A stretch of 64,000 nt of DNA from Bacteroidetes bacterium GWF2_40_14 (GTDB lineage Bacteria; Bacteroidota; Bacteroidia; Bacteroidales; UBA932). This document shows positions 1-9,613 of the stretch, piece by piece (position 1 is the first letter of the stretch; each line of letters starts with the position of its first letter). Below the pieces are notes generated by a model. That model had not been told where the DNA came from. It searched no databases and saw only the letters and a program-made list of their open reading frames with translations. Location of the stretch: contig MEOK01000017.1 in NCBI GenBank assembly GCA_001769195.1, forward strand, positions 92,988 through 156,987. Direction: 5' to 3'. Made by a program: the position numbers and the translations under genes.

Positions 1-583
1 TTCTTGGCAATACTTTTATCCTGAAAGATTCATAGGTAGCTACCCCTGCCTCTTCTGAGCTCATTCCTATATGAGCCTCATATATAAGTGGGTTCTTTAT
101 ATTCAGGTTAGTCGTATTCAACCATTTATATGGTTTTGGATCCCATATCTGAGCCGAGAAAAGTTTTGTATGAGGGTCCTGAATGCATCTTGTAGAATAT
201 GCAGGCATTCTCTCACCCTCTCCCCCGTTCCAGAATACCTTCCACTTAAAAAGGTCGCCGTGTCTGAATTTGTCCAACGGCACTTCTAGTTCCCAGTTTC
301 CGTTATCTATCCGCATGAAAGCATACTCATCCTGTTTTTTCCAGTTATTGACGTCTCCTATGAGATAGATTGCTGTTGCATTTGGTGCCCACTCCCTGAA
401 TATCCAGGATGTCCGGTTCTTATGGATGCCATAATATAAATGTGAATTTATGGCAGTTGTGAGTTGTTTGCCATAACCAGAGAGCTCCTGACTCTTTATG
501 GCAATTTTTTGATATCGTCTTAAAATATCTCCTTTAAATGGCTCCAGATAAGGATCTTTTAGCCAAAGGTCCAACTCTTCCAT
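1..583 (-). CDS. glgB: 1,4-alpha-glucan branching enzyme, N-terminal part (cut by window edge)
   Basis: The minus strand is open from an ATG at 583 to the window edge, giving about 194 residues without a stop. The product starts MEELDLWLKDPYLEPFKGDI and contains REWAPNATAIYLIGDVNNW, the typical start of the CBM48 (isoamylase N-terminal, carbohydrate-binding) domain of branching enzymes, then a stretch ending KNPLIYEAHIGMSSEE, the usual entry into the GH13 barrel. The family forms alpha-1,6 branches in glycogen in the cytoplasm. The catalytic residues lie outside the window. The start is 8 bases after the xseB stop, so xseA-xseB-glgB is probably one transcript. The family call is secure; completeness cannot be judged. 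Confidence 0.88.
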   Translation of the reverse strand, partial: MEELDLWLKDPYLEPFKGDILRRYQKIAIKSQELSGYGKQLTTAINSHLYYGIHKNRTSWIFREWAPNATAIYLIGDVNNWKKQDEYAFMRIDNGNWELEVPLDKFRHGDLFKWKVFWNGGEGERMPAYSTRCIQDPHTKLFSAQIWDPKPYKWLNTTNLNIKNPLIYEAHIGMSSEEAGVATYESFRIKVLPR

Positions 584-591
584 AGCATCAG

Positions 592-780
592 TTATTCTGT
601 TAGTTTTTCAATATCTTCTTCGTACGACCTTAACTGAATCTGACAGTATTTCACCAGCTCCATGGCCTTTTTCACATCATGTGAAATAGTGTCAAGATTT
701 GATGTCGGGTCCTCTATCTTTAAAACAAGCTCCTGTAGCTCCTGCAGAGCTTCCTGATATGTCTTAGCTTTTACTTTCAT
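592..780 (-). CDS. xseB: Exodeoxyribonuclease VII small subunit
   Basis: This 62-residue protein has the XseB signature YQEALQELQELV near its start and is almost wholly alpha-helical, as expected for the small subunits that wrap the XseA catalytic subunit. The complex degrades single-stranded DNA to oligonucleotides during repair. The start overlaps the 3' end of xseA by 17 bases, which implies translational coupling, and the stop is 8 bases before glgB. Length is slightly short for the family (about 75-80) but the core motif is intact. Confidence 0.93.
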   Translation of the reverse strand: MKVKAKTYQEALQELQELVLKIEDPTSNLDTISHDVKKAMELVKYCQIQLRSYEEDIEKLTE

Positions 781-1960
781 CTTCCTTTTTATTTATTGTA
801 CAACTTAAAGCTCCTCCGTCCATAATGAGCCTTATCTCTTCTCCTACCTCAACCTGACTGATATTGCTTATCTTAATCCCCTTCTTCAGGACAAGTGCGT
901 ATCCCTTTGTGAGAAGCAACAAAGGATTGTTTGACCTTACCCTCTGTTCCAGCATTTGAAGCTTATGATGGTTAAGCTGTATACCGGCTTTGTATGAATT
1001 CAACAACCTGTTTGTTACTGATTTTAAATTATTCGACTCATTCACCAGCCTCGTATGTAAAGATAACGAAAGTCTCCTTGATAAAAAAATTATCTGCTGA
1101 TCCTCTTTCACAAAAATATCCAGTATTAAATCTGCAAGAGCTGTCGGGGTTTTTACAGATGTGTGTGCCACCATGTCTGCTATGTGATAGTCGTGGTCGT
1201 GACCTATTCCTGTGATTACCGGCAAAGGGAACTGTGCAATGTTTGCGGCCAGATTGTAGTCGTCAAAACATGCCAGATCCTGTGCTGAGCCACCACCTCT
1301 GAGTATTAACAGGATATCAAATTCATCTGATCTCCCGGCCACTTTGTCCATAGTCTCAATGATTCCTTCAGGCGCGATGTTGCCCTGCATTGGTGCGTTA
1401 AAGAGCTCTGTTCTGAATTTGAAGCCGTATTCGTTCAAATGTAGATGATTGATGAAATCTCTGTATCCGGCAGCCTGATCCGACGATATTATCGCAAGTC
1501 TCTTGGGCAGCAGCGGCAGTTCAAGAGTACTGTTCATCTCAAACATTCCCTCACTTTTTAGCCTTAATATGGTTTTTTGCCGTTCAAGTTCTTGTTCTCC
1601 CACTGTAAAAGCAGGATCAATATCCATGATAATAAGACTCAGCCCGTAAAGTGCAGAATACTGAACCTGGACACATATGAGAATATGCATTCCTTTAGTG
1701 AGTGGCTGTCCGGCTGTTGTTTGGAAGTACGGCCTGATAAGCCTGTAGGTGTTGGCCCAGATAATTGCCTGTGCCTTTGCCGTAACAGTGTCTCCTCCGG
1801 CGGGCCTGTCCACGAGATCCAGATAGCAGTGACCTGCAAAGTTGTTTTTTATCTCACTTATTTCTGCTCTTATCCAGTACTTTGCGTTGTTCTTGCTCTC
1901 TATTGACACCTTTATCTGTTCCTGTAGCTGACAAAGGGTCATCTGCGCCTCAACTCCCAT
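764..1960 (-). CDS. xseA: Exodeoxyribonuclease VII large subunit
   Basis: A 398-residue protein with an N-terminal OB-fold (about residues 8-115) that binds single-stranded DNA, followed by the Exonuc_VII_L catalytic domain. Conserved landmarks are LPKRLAIISS (151-160), RGGGSAQDL (221-229) and GIGHDHDYHIADMVAHTSVKT (251-271). It is shorter than the E. coli protein (about 456) because the C-terminal helical region is reduced. The start could be M1 or the ATG six codons later; neither has a Shine-Dalgarno, which is normal here. It overlaps xseB and is divergent from engB across a 74-base gap. Confidence 0.95.
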   Translation of the reverse strand: MGVEAQMTLCQLQEQIKVSIESKNNAKYWIRAEISEIKNNFAGHCYLDLVDRPAGGDTVTAKAQAIIWANTYRLIRPYFQTTAGQPLTKGMHILICVQVQYSALYGLSLIIMDIDPAFTVGEQELERQKTILRLKSEGMFEMNSTLELPLLPKRLAIISSDQAAGYRDFINHLHLNEYGFKFRTELFNAPMQGNIAPEGIIETMDKVAGRSDEFDILLILRGGGSAQDLACFDDYNLAANIAQFPLPVITGIGHDHDYHIADMVAHTSVKTPTALADLILDIFVKEDQQIIFLSRRLSLSLHTRLVNESNNLKSVTNRLLNSYKAGIQLNHHKLQMLEQRVRSNNPLLLLTKGYALVLKKGIKISNISQVEVGEEIRLIMDGGALSCTINKKEDESKS

Positions 1961-2009
1961 TTTAATTTTTTTTTATGAAACTATCCATACAAATATACGC
2001 ATAATATTG

Positions 2010-2017
2010 TACCTTTG
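2010..2017 (+). promoter_or_regulatory. Bacteroidota -7 box upstream of engB
   Basis: TACCTTTG matches the Bacteroidota -7 consensus TAnnTTTG and ends 17 bases before the engB ATG. No clear TTTG -33 box is visible. The position fits transcription of engB-prs-nadE. Confidence 0.65.
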
Positions 2018-2034
2018 CCCGTCAGAATTTTTAT

Positions 2035-2625
2035 ATGAAGATTACTCAAGCCATATTTTCCGGAAGCTGTCGCTTTCTTAAGGACAAACCTAAAGCAAGA
2101 CTCCCGGAATTTGCTTTTATCGGCAGGTCAAATGTTGGTAAGTCTTCTCTTATCAACGCTTTATGCAGGCATGGCCAATTGGCACACACTTCATCCAAAC
2201 CCGGCAAAACCCAGCTTATAAACCATTTTTTGATAAACAACTCATGGTATCTGGTAGATCTTCCCGGTTACGGCTATGCCAAACGATCCAAGAGTGACAA
2301 GGCAGTTCTTGTTGAAATAATAAGAGGCTACATCAATGGCTCGGAAGACCTTGTAAATTTGTTCGTTTTACTGGACTCCAGGCTTGACCTCCAGGATATT
2401 GACCTCCAATTTATAATGGAACTCGGCGATGCCGGAGTTCCTTTTTCAATTATTTTCACAAAGTGCGACAAGCTTAGTAACTCTGCTCTGGAAACTCAGA
2501 TAAAAAAGAATCGCGATTCCCTTATGGAACATTGGGATGAACTTCCCCCTGTTTTTTTAAGCTCAACTGAGAGTGGTAAAGGAAGAGAGGAGATTCTTGA
2601 TTATATAGAAATGCTTTTAAAATAA
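2035..2625 (+). CDS. engB: Ribosome biogenesis GTP-binding protein EngB/YsxC
   Basis: A 196-residue single-domain GTPase of the TrmE-Era-EngA-EngB family. The P-loop is GRSNVGKS (30-37), the G3 motif is DLPGYGYAKR (75-84) and the G4 motif is TKCD (142-145). The length is typical of EngB, which helps large-subunit ribosome maturation and is usually essential. The start codon lies 17 bases after a TAnnTTTG promoter box and there is no Shine-Dalgarno. prs starts 15 bases downstream, so the two are probably cotranscribed. Confidence 0.96.
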   Translation: MKITQAIFSGSCRFLKDKPKARLPEFAFIGRSNVGKSSLINALCRHGQLAHTSSKPGKTQLINHFLINNSWYLVDLPGYGYAKRSKSDKAVLVEIIRGYINGSEDLVNLFVLLDSRLDLQDIDLQFIMELGDAGVPFSIIFTKCDKLSNSALETQIKKNRDSLMEHWDELPPVFLSSTESGKGREEILDYIEMLLK

Positions 2626-2640
2626 TAAAACATCACAATC

Positions 2641-3591
2641 ATGGACCATAATCATAAGATACAGATTTTTTCTTGCCGTAATTCCAGGTATTTAGCCGAG
2701 AAGATAGCGGCTGCTCTTAATCTGGAACTAGGCAAATCTACAGTTACGGTATTCAGCGACGGTGAGTTCCAGCCCGCTTTTGAAGAGAGCGTCAGAGGAG
2801 CTACCGTGTTTATTGTTCAATCTACCTTTCCGCCAGTGGATAACATGTTTGAACTTCTTCTTATGATTGATGCTGCCCGAAGGGCATCTGCATACAAGGT
2901 AAATGCTATAATCCCATATTTCGGATGGGCACGTCAGGACAGAAAAGACAGGCCAAGGGTACCAATAGGGGCCAAACTGGTTGCCAACCTACTTGCTGCT
3001 GCCGGATGTGACAGGGTTATGACTGCCGACCTTCATGCCGACCAGATTCAGGGATTCTTTGATTTCCCGGTGGACCATATATATGCCAGTTCTATATTCC
3101 TTCCATATCTGCGTGACCTCAAACTTGAGAACATGTCAATCGCGGCACCTGACATGGGTGGAGCAAAAAGAGCAAATGCATATTCCAGGATTCTTGGTTG
3201 TCCGCTTATTATATGTCACAAGTCACGCGAGAAGGCAAATGTAGTTGGATCCATGACCGCAATAGGGGATGTTGAGGGAAAGAACATTGTCATAATTGAC
3301 GACATGATAGATACTGCCGGAACAATTTCAAAGGCTGCCGACATGCTTATGGAAAAAGGGGCAATAAGCGTAAGGGCCCTTGCCACACATGCTGTACTTT
3401 CAGGTCCTGCCTATGACAGAATCGCAAAATCTCATCTTACAGAGGTAATAATCTCCGATACAATTCCACTTAGTACAGATCCTAATCTGGACAGAAGCAA
3501 AATCAAGGTACTATCGGTAGCAGAGATTTTTGCAGATGTAATTGACAAAGTCTATAATTATAAATCTATCAGCTCAAGCTTTGTATTTTAA
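2641..3591 (+). CDS. prs: Ribose-phosphate pyrophosphokinase
   Basis: A 316-residue PRPP synthase, which transfers pyrophosphate from ATP to ribose 5-phosphate to make the precursor for purine, pyrimidine, NAD, histidine and tryptophan synthesis. Visible motifs are FSDGEF (38-43), the catalytic flexible-loop region WARQDRKDRPR (96-106), TADLHADQIQGFF (128-140) and the PRPP-binding loop IIDDMIDTAGTI (218-229). Length is normal for class I enzymes. nadE, which also depends on PRPP-derived nucleotides, begins 2 bases after its stop. Confidence 0.97.
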   Translation: MDHNHKIQIFSCRNSRYLAEKIAAALNLELGKSTVTVFSDGEFQPAFEESVRGATVFIVQSTFPPVDNMFELLLMIDAARRASAYKVNAIIPYFGWARQDRKDRPRVPIGAKLVANLLAAAGCDRVMTADLHADQIQGFFDFPVDHIYASSIFLPYLRDLKLENMSIAAPDMGGAKRANAYSRILGCPLIICHKSREKANVVGSMTAIGDVEGKNIVIIDDMIDTAGTISKAADMLMEKGAISVRALATHAVLSGPAYDRIAKSHLTEVIISDTIPLSTDPNLDRSKIKVLSVAEIFADVIDKVYNYKSISSSFVF

Positions 3592-3593
3592 TC

Positions 3594-4439
3594 ATGCTTA
3601 TTGACATTCCAACAGATCTCGTTTACGAGAAAATCGTAAAGACACTCCGTCGGTTCTTTAAGGAAGCCGGTAAAGAGAAGGGTGTCCTGGGCATTTCTGG
3701 AGGTATTGATTCTGCCGTAGTAGCAGCAATCTCTGCAGATGCACTGGGTGCCAAAAACGTTCACGGATTGATAATGCCATCACCATTTTCAACAATGCAC
3801 TCCGTTACTGATGCCGTTGAGCTTGGTGACAATCTCGGCATCTCATACAGCATTGTGCCAATTGAGGGAATATTCAATAAATTTATAAGAGAGCTTGACT
3901 CTCTGTTTTGTGAAGAGACAAAAAAACTGACAGTGGAGAACCTGCAGGCCAGAATCAGGGCAAATATTCTTATGTCCTATTCAAATCAGACAGGGGCACT
4001 GCTGCTGAACACCTCTAACAAGAGTGAGCTGGCAATGGGGTACGGCACACTGTATGGTGACCTTTGTGGAGCAATAATGGTAATAGCAGATGTTTACAAG
4101 GTTGACGTATACAATCTGGCACATTACATAAACAGCATAAAAACTGTTATTCCTAATTCCACACTTACCAAGGCCCCTTCTGCAGAATTGAGTGCCGGCC
4201 AGAAAGATAGTGACACATTACCCCTTTACGATATTCTGGATCCAATTTTGCATTCACTTTATGAAAAGGGAATGACTCCCGAAGAGTTGACAGGTTCCGG
4301 AACAGACAGGGTACTGCTTAACAGGATACAACAACTTAACAGCGCATCTGCGTTTAAGGGTTATCAGCTTCCTCAGATGATTCAGGTTGGAAATCACCCG
4401 CTTCTTCCCTTTGACAAGTGTGTGAATTTATCTGATTGA
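3594..4439 (+). CDS. nadE: NAD+ synthetase, ammonia-dependent type
   Basis: A 281-residue protein with the adenine-nucleotide alpha-hydrolase PP-loop SGGIDS (35-40) and the NadE region NTSNKSELAMGYGTLYGD. It lacks the N-terminal nitrilase/glutaminase domain, so it should use ammonia directly to convert deamido-NAD to NAD in the cytoplasm. It follows prs with a 2-base gap, which indicates one operon. Confidence 0.96.
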   Translation: MLIDIPTDLVYEKIVKTLRRFFKEAGKEKGVLGISGGIDSAVVAAISADALGAKNVHGLIMPSPFSTMHSVTDAVELGDNLGISYSIVPIEGIFNKFIRELDSLFCEETKKLTVENLQARIRANILMSYSNQTGALLLNTSNKSELAMGYGTLYGDLCGAIMVIADVYKVDVYNLAHYINSIKTVIPNSTLTKAPSAELSAGQKDSDTLPLYDILDPILHSLYEKGMTPEELTGSGTDRVLLNRIQQLNSASAFKGYQLPQMIQVGNHPLLPFDKCVNLSD

Positions 4440-4472
4440 TTGTTCATTAATTTAAAATTAGACCTTTTTAAA

Positions 4473-4733
4473 ATGTCACTTTTCATATTATCAGTTGCTT
4501 TAGTAGCAATGTGTGTGTTTCTACTCTCCTTTAATATTATTTTCAGGAAAAACGGGCAGTTTCCTGATAAAGAGGTGGGGCACAATAAAAACATGAGAAA
4601 ACTTGGCCTTATGTGTGCAAAATCTGAAGAGAGAATATTATGGGGAAAGAGGGGGACTTTGCGAAACGGTTTCAGGTATGATCCACAAAGAGGTGTTCCT
4701 CGCAAAAATTTGTTATCTTTGCCGCCCTTATGA
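4473..4733 (+). CDS. Small conserved single-pass membrane protein of unknown function
   Basis: From the ATG at 4473 this gives 86 residues. A hydrophobic segment ([20 protein letters not shown]) at the N-terminus is followed by [20 protein letters not shown] and [10 protein letters not shown], a combination I recognise from small uncharacterised Bacteroidota membrane proteins but cannot assign a function. The last 36 or so residues (from RILWGK) look unlike the family core and run through the der promoter; the stop overlaps the der ATG. A longer TTG start at 4440 is possible but less likely because the ATG directly precedes the membrane segment. Confidence 0.6.
   Translation: MSLFILSVALVAMCVFLLSFNIIFRKNGQFPDKEVGHNKNMRKLGLMCAKSEERILWGKRGTLRNGFRYDPQRGVPRKNLLSLPPL
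4714..4721 (+). promoter_or_regulatory. Bacteroidota -7 box for der, inside the upstream ORF
   Basis: TATCTTTG matches TAnnTTTG and ends 8 bases before the der ATG. Transcription starting a few bases downstream would leave a very short leader. The box lies within the last codons of the small membrane-protein gene. Confidence 0.6.
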
Positions 4734-6037
4734 GTATAGTAGCTATTGTAGGTCGTCCGAATGTTGGTAAATCTACGCTTTTCAACCGTCTTGTCGGAAT
4801 GAGGCAAGCAATTGTAGATGAGGTCTCAGGTGTTACCCGTGACCGTCATTATGGCCGTTGTGAATGGAGTGGACGGGAATTTTCAGTTATAGATACAGGA
4901 GGATATTCTGTAAATTCCGATGATATCTTCGAAGAAGAGATTCGTAAACAGGTACTTCTTGCCATTGAAGAGGCAGATGTAATTATGTTTATGTGCGAGG
5001 TGGGGACAGGTATAACAGACTTTGACTCAACAATTGCAAATATACTGCGTAGAAGCAAAAAACCTGTGGTTCTTGTTGCCAACAAGGTTGATACAGGTGA
5101 TAAGTTCTATGACACGCATACTTTTTACTCACTTGGTCTTGGAGAGCCCTTTGCAACATCTTCTGCCAGTGGGAGCGGAACAGGCGACCTTCTGGACAGA
5201 GTAGTGGAACTCTTGCCTGAGGAGGATACAGAGGATATGACTCTAAATATTCCGCACATTACAATTGTTGGAAAACCCAATGTTGGAAAATCTTCACTTA
5301 CAAATGCACTTCTGGGTGAAGAGAGAAATATTGTAACCCCTGTTGCTGGAACTACGAGAGATTCAATATCTACTCGTTACAACAAATTCGGATATGATTT
5401 CATGCTTGTTGACACCGCCGGTCTTAGAAAACGCAACAAGGTGAGGGAAGATCTTGAGTTTTATTCAGTAATGCGCTCAGTAAGGGCCATTGAACATTCC
5501 GATGTCTGCATAATGATGATTGATGCCTCTATAGGGGTAGAAGCTCAGGACATGGCAATATTCAACCTGATTATCAAAAACAAGAAGGGTTGTGTTATTG
5601 TAATCAACAAATGGGACATTATTGAGGGAAAAACATCCAACACAATGAAGGAGATGACTGAGGAGATACTTCAGAAGATTGCTCCTTTCAACGATCTGCC
5701 AATTGTATTCACATCTGTTATAAACAAGCAGAGAATTCTGGATGTGCTTCAGGCAGCTGCAATGGTTTACGAAAACAGGTCGAGGAAAATCCAGACTTCT
5801 AAGCTTAACGAGCTTATGCTTCCTGAGATTGAGAACTACCCTCCTCCTGCATTAAAAGGCAAGTATGTTAAGATAAAATATATTACTCAACTCCCTACTC
5901 CGGCACCATCGTTTGCGTTTTTCTGTAATCTGCCTCAATATGTGAGAGAGGACTATAAGAGGTTCCTGGAAAATAAATTGCGAAAACATTTTGAGTTTAA
6001 AGGCACCCCTATTCAGATTTTCCTGCGTCAGAAATAA
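4730..6037 (+). CDS. der: Ribosome assembly GTPase Der (EngA)
   Basis: A 435-residue protein with two tandem GTPase domains and a C-terminal KH-like domain, the diagnostic Der layout. The first P-loop is GRPNVGKST (8-16) and the second GKPNVGKSS at about 180; the second G3 is DTAGL and the second G4 NKWD. The C-terminus ([11 protein letters not shown]) is typical. Der acts in 50S subunit assembly and is usually essential. The ATG overlaps the preceding stop (ATGA). A convergent histidine kinase gene ends 3 bases beyond the stop. Confidence 0.97.
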   Translation: MSIVAIVGRPNVGKSTLFNRLVGMRQAIVDEVSGVTRDRHYGRCEWSGREFSVIDTGGYSVNSDDIFEEEIRKQVLLAIEEADVIMFMCEVGTGITDFDSTIANILRRSKKPVVLVANKVDTGDKFYDTHTFYSLGLGEPFATSSASGSGTGDLLDRVVELLPEEDTEDMTLNIPHITIVGKPNVGKSSLTNALLGEERNIVTPVAGTTRDSISTRYNKFGYDFMLVDTAGLRKRNKVREDLEFYSVMRSVRAIEHSDVCIMMIDASIGVEAQDMAIFNLIIKNKKGCVIVINKWDIIEGKTSNTMKEMTEEILQKIAPFNDLPIVFTSVINKQRILDVLQAAAMVYENRSRKIQTSKLNELMLPEIENYPPPALKGKYVKIKYITQLPTPAPSFAFFCNLPQYVREDYKRFLENKLRKHFEFKGTPIQIFLRQK

Positions 6038-6040
6038 GTT

Positions 6041-9000
6041 TTATCCGTTTTGATAAACCGGTAGCTTTAATGTAAAGCAGGCTCCTCCCAACTTTTCAGA
6101 AATATCATAATTTATCTCGCCCTGGCTCTGTTCCATTATGCTCCTGCATATTGCCAGTCCCAGACCTGTACCACCTGTCTTGGTGGTGAAGTTTGGTTTG
6201 AACAGCTTATGTGTAAGATTATCTGCAACCCCGGGGCCGTCGTCCTCAAAGGAGACTTCGTAGTTATTATCGACAACCTTAAGTGATACACATATTCTGC
6301 TTTTGCTCTGATTCTCAATAGCCTGCACTGCATTTGACAGAAGATTTACAAAAACTCTTGACAGCTGTGTCTTTCTAGCCAAAGTCCATGCCTCTCTGGT
6401 CTCACTCTCATATGAAATTGTTATATTGTCCCTCGTATTGAAAAGAACTATCTGCTCCCGTATGAGATTGTTGATTTCTACCTTTGTGAGATCCTCAGAA
6501 TAGAAACGCGAAAAGCTTGAGAACTCACCGGCGGCTTCTGAGAGGATGTCAATCTGTTCTATAAGTGTTCCTGCAAGTGCATCGAATCTTTTTGGCCAAT
6601 CCTCAATTCCCTGGCTTTTGAGCCTCATCAGATGCTGAATACTAAGTCTCATTGGTGTCAGCGGGTTCTTTATCTCATGCGCAATCTGCCTTGCCATCTC
6701 TCTCCATGCCTGTTCTCTCTCACCCTGAGCCAGGATTCTTGTACTCTCCTCAAGGTCATCCACCATCTTGTTATAAGCCGCCACAAGTATACCTAGTTCA
6801 TCTTTGTTGGTATAGTCAATATGTTCAGGTTTGCGTGATATATCGAGCAATTCCATCTTTTTACTTATCTCTGCCAAAGGTTTTGACAGAGAATTTGACA
6901 GGGCCATGCCCCCAAAAATAGCAGCCAGAAGCAGAAGAAGATATATATTGATAATGGCCGCGATTATACTTGACGCGTCACCCCTCATACCAGATTGTTT
7001 GGAGAAGAAAGGGATGTTTGCAATTGCTATAAGCACACCATCCTGGTTGTACAGTGGTGCATAAAGCGAGTTGTAAGTTAGCCGGGCTATGTTCTCCTTA
7101 TGGATGAATTGCTTTTTGTTATTGTGGACAATCTGCTTGTAAGCTTCTGGATTCATTCTCTTTCCAATAAGGAACCGGTCAAAAACCTCTTGTTGGGTGG
7201 TTCTTATAAGAGTGCCATCTGAAGCATATACATTTATGTCTATCTGTGTGTTGTTGGATAGACGGTTCATTATCTTAAGCAGTTCCGTCTTGTTGAACCT
7301 TGTGTCGTTGTAACGTTGGACAAACCTGATATTAGAGGAGAGAGTAGACTGCACTGAATTCATTTTGTCCTCCATCTGAGACCTGTTGCTCTCATTAAAA
7401 TAATTAATCGAGAACCATATACTGCCCGCTCCCATAGATACCAGAGCTACCACCAGTGAAGCCAGAAGCAGTGTTGTAATCTTCCACCTGAATGAGTTTC
7501 TTGGCAACTGATAGAATAACCTTCCACTTCTGAACCTCAGGATTCCAAAAATCAGCAGTGAAAAGAACAGATATATATATGAAAAGGTAACAAAATAGGG
7601 AAAAATATTTCTCTCCGGTCTGCTGATTACCATCATGTTCTCGGGTGAGATTTTGTTGGTAAAATGGATAAACCCGTCTTTTCTGGTAGCATAATAACCA
7701 ATTAATGTGTCGGGTGTAGCCAGAATTGGATAATTATACTTTCCATTGTAGGTTACTAACCTATTATTCAAGTATTTACCATATGAGTAACTTAACGGAA
7801 TATTAAAATTATCTATCTGAACATGATTGAGTAGTGCAGCAGGATATCCTATTGTCTCCTTCATGAACTTAGAATCGAGTTCAATATATAATCTGATATC
7901 TCCGCTTCCAAAACCAGGGTATGTAAATACGCCCAGGTAACTTACCCTTCCGTTGTAATTGTTAAGAAAGAAGAACCTGGAGTATTCGTCAACAAGAGGT
8001 ATCCCGTAGTTTCCAAGTTCATTATTAAAGAAACCTTCACAGTCGACAAGTGGAGAATCGTTTTCCCGGTCAAGTAATTCGCCTTTCTTACACTTAGTTA
8101 TCCGAAGGTCATACCTTTGCGATATACTTCCGAAGTAAGCCTCGTTAAGTCTGTTGCTCACAATAACATCTTCACCTTCAATATTGACCCAGAGTCTGAG
8201 AAATGGATCTTTTGCAATAGTGGTCTCTATCTCCTTCAGTTGCAGCTCAAGGTTAAGATCTCTCTCCACCGACATTATTGTTGTCCATACCCTGTTCCTG
8301 TCAAGCTCTTTTTTAAAGCCGTTCATACTCACAGTTACCAGCGTATAGAGTGAGATTACTGATATGTAAATGAACAGGCTTTTCGTTTTAAGGAAAGAGT
8401 ACTTTCTTCTCTTGTTCTGAATAGGACGGACAAGTTGAAAAGAGAATAACAGTGCAAGGAAAAGTAGCCCGTAAGAGATATAAACAAGAATGGAGTATAT
8501 GGAAATTTCGTCAATCTTATAGAGTTCCAGAACAATGCTTGAGTTAATGATGACAGATTTAAGAGTTATCTGGATATAAGGAATAAGGAGTACAGGAATA
8601 AGGAGAAACATAGCTGTAAGTAATCTCCGTTTTTTAATGCGCGACCTCAGGAAAATCAGTGCAAGGCTCTTGCGCACCATAAAGAGAGCAAGTATCAGCA
8701 AAAATATAAGTATATTGGTTATAAGGAGATCTGCCAGTGAATTGAAGAGACCGAAATGGGCATACAAGTTAGGGGAGAAAAGCTCGAATTCGCTCTGCGA
8801 CTGAGAAGACTGGTATATTGCTAGAAACCTGATCACTACCAGCCCCCCAAATACAAAAAAGAACTCCTTCACTCCTCTGTTTATCTGCAGGTTTGAGAAC
8901 AGGGCAATAATTGCAAGCAGCATTGCAAACCATCTGAGCAGTGCTCCTGACTGTCCACTCTGAGTTGGAAGATTCTTCAAAACCGAAAACAACACCCCTC

Positions 9001-9610
9001 CATCCTTACCATGAACAACGTATGATTCATCATATGTTACAGGTACAATGGATAGCTGTCTCCGCAATGAGAAGTGAGGGTTGATTTCACTTTTGAGCAC
9101 ATTGTTTTCTGTAGGATAGTCTGTCTGTATCAAAAGTGCTGCAACTATACTCATGTTGCCTTTTTTATACTGCCTGACAATATACCAGGCAGAGCCAAGG
9201 CTCATATACTGTTCAATTACACCTACATATGCCAAGGGAGTATTAGTAACCACTTTGCTGTTAAGGTGATTAATCCTGTAACCGAAAGTAAACTTATCAA
9301 TATCGTCATTTGCTATTGGAAGCTGGTTCATCCATGACTGTAGAGTGTCATTGTAATACCTGTAGATTATCATATCCTCAGGGAAATCACTGAAATCGAT
9401 GAACAATGTGTCGGAAGTCTCTGATGCCTTTATAACAAAATCTTCAAGTATCTGTTGTCTTTTGTGGATTCTGTTCTCAAGACGGGTAACCTCCCTGTCC
9501 ATTGAATCTGATGAAGAGAATTCCAGAAACGAGACAATCATCAGCAGAATTGCCAGCATCCAGAGTGTGACAGGTCTTTTTCGGATTAATGAGAATAAAA
9601 GTTTGTTCAT
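6041..9610 (-). CDS. Large multi-membrane sensor histidine kinase, NtrY-like
   Basis: A 1189-residue kinase. A membrane segment near residues 15-31 is followed by an extracytoplasmic region, a block of several hydrophobic helices (about 225-420), a second large extracytoplasmic region, then two further membrane segments, a HAMP-like linker, and a HisKA/HATPase_c core. The phospho-acceptor His is in QIAHEIKNPLTPMRL (His about 978); the N box is NLLSNAVQAIE, the G1 box DDGPGV, and the G2 box GTGLGLA. The proline after EIKN is typical of NtrB/NtrY kinases, which partner NtrC-type regulators. It starts 3 bases after the rlmH stop. A sigma-54 regulator about 1 kb away is the likely partner; that pairing is inferred. 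Confidence 0.9.
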   Translation of the reverse strand: MNKLLFSLIRKRPVTLWMLAILLMIVSFLEFSSSDSMDREVTRLENRIHKRQQILEDFVIKASETSDTLFIDFSDFPEDMIIYRYYNDTLQSWMNQLPIANDDIDKFTFGYRINHLNSKVVTNTPLAYVGVIEQYMSLGSAWYIVRQYKKGNMSIVAALLIQTDYPTENNVLKSEINPHFSLRRQLSIVPVTYDESYVVHGKDGGVLFSVLKNLPTQSGQSGALLRWFAMLLAIIALFSNLQINRGVKEFFFVFGGLVVIRFLAIYQSSQSQSEFELFSPNLYAHFGLFNSLADLLITNILIFLLILALFMVRKSLALIFLRSRIKKRRLLTAMFLLIPVLLIPYIQITLKSVIINSSIVLELYKIDEISIYSILVYISYGLLFLALLFSFQLVRPIQNKRRKYSFLKTKSLFIYISVISLYTLVTVSMNGFKKELDRNRVWTTIMSVERDLNLELQLKEIETTIAKDPFLRLWVNIEGEDVIVSNRLNEAYFGSISQRYDLRITKCKKGELLDRENDSPLVDCEGFFNNELGNYGIPLVDEYSRFFFLNNYNGRVSYLGVFTYPGFGSGDIRLYIELDSKFMKETIGYPAALLNHVQIDNFNIPLSYSYGKYLNNRLVTYNGKYNYPILATPDTLIGYYATRKDGFIHFTNKISPENMMVISRPERNIFPYFVTFSYIYLFFSLLIFGILRFRSGRLFYQLPRNSFRWKITTLLLASLVVALVSMGAGSIWFSINYFNESNRSQMEDKMNSVQSTLSSNIRFVQRYNDTRFNKTELLKIMNRLSNNTQIDINVYASDGTLIRTTQQEVFDRFLIGKRMNPEAYKQIVHNNKKQFIHKENIARLTYNSLYAPLYNQDGVLIAIANIPFFSKQSGMRGDASSIIAAIINIYLLLLLAAIFGGMALSNSLSKPLAEISKKMELLDISRKPEHIDYTNKDELGILVAAYNKMVDDLEESTRILAQGEREQAWREMARQIAHEIKNPLTPMRLSIQHLMRLKSQGIEDWPKRFDALAGTLIEQIDILSEAAGEFSSFSRFYSEDLTKVEINNLIREQIVLFNTRDNITISYESETREAWTLARKTQLSRVFVNLLSNAVQAIENQSKSRICVSLKVVDNNYEVSFEDDGPGVADNLTHKLFKPNFTTKTGGTGLGLAICRSIMEQSQGEINYDISEKLGGACFTLKLPVYQNG

Positions 9611-9613
9611 TCC

